NCBI GenBank assembly: GCA_021812745.1
Contig: JAKAMS010000144.1
Location: 1-6,667, forward strand
DNA from: Bacteroidota bacterium
GTDB lineage: Bacteria > Bacteroidota > Ignavibacteria > Ignavibacteriales > Melioribacteraceae
Length of the DNA stretch: 6,667 bases
Reading direction: 5' to 3'
The stretch's first letter is position 1. Each line of letters opens with the position of its first letter. A model generated the notes under the pieces. That model saw only the letters and a program-made list of their open reading frames with translations, was not told where the DNA came from and did not search any database. This document shows, piece by piece, positions 6,647 to 6,667 of the stretch. The position numbers and the translations under genes are program-made.

Positions 6647-6667
6647 TTTCTTGATGCTGGATTCTTG

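Overview
The window is an ordinary, AT-rich, densely coded bacterial chromosome segment with every supported gene on the + strand. I see no phage, plasmid, CRISPR, tRNA or rRNA signal, and no previously undescribed system. The clearest non-coding feature is a pair of hairpins in the 81-nt gap at 3174-3254. Judged from protein flavour only, the source could be a member of the Bacteroidota/Chlorobiota/Ignavibacteriota group: it has AT-rich codons, A-rich leaders with few strong Shine-Dalgarno sequences, and a possible TAnnTTTG-type promoter. This is a low-confidence inference, since no ribosomal gene is present to place it.

Layout. 1-506 is the C-terminal half of a major facilitator superfamily transporter whose 5' part lies outside the window. 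582-1271 (queC) and 1343-1717 (queF) are two enzymes of 7-deazaguanine (queuosine) synthesis: QueC makes preQ0 and QueF reduces it to preQ1. 1782-3173 is a PLP-dependent beta-eliminating lyase. It aligns without gaps to my memory of tyrosine phenol-lyase and carries the residues that separate that enzyme from tryptophanase. 3174-3254 holds the hairpin pair. 3255-5810 is glnD, a full-length PII uridylyltransferase/uridylyl-removing enzyme with nucleotidyltransferase, HD and two ACT domains. 5819-6646 is murI, glutamate racemase, following glnD so closely that its likely ribosome-binding site overlaps the glnD stop codon.

How they fit together. queC and queF are a true functional pair, with the other pathway genes presumably elsewhere. 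glnD and murI are probably co-transcribed. Tyrosine phenol-lyase (releases ammonium), GlnD (senses glutamine) and MurI (uses glutamate) share a loose nitrogen theme, but nothing in the sequence shows that they are co-regulated, and the hairpin region may separate tpl from glnD-murI.
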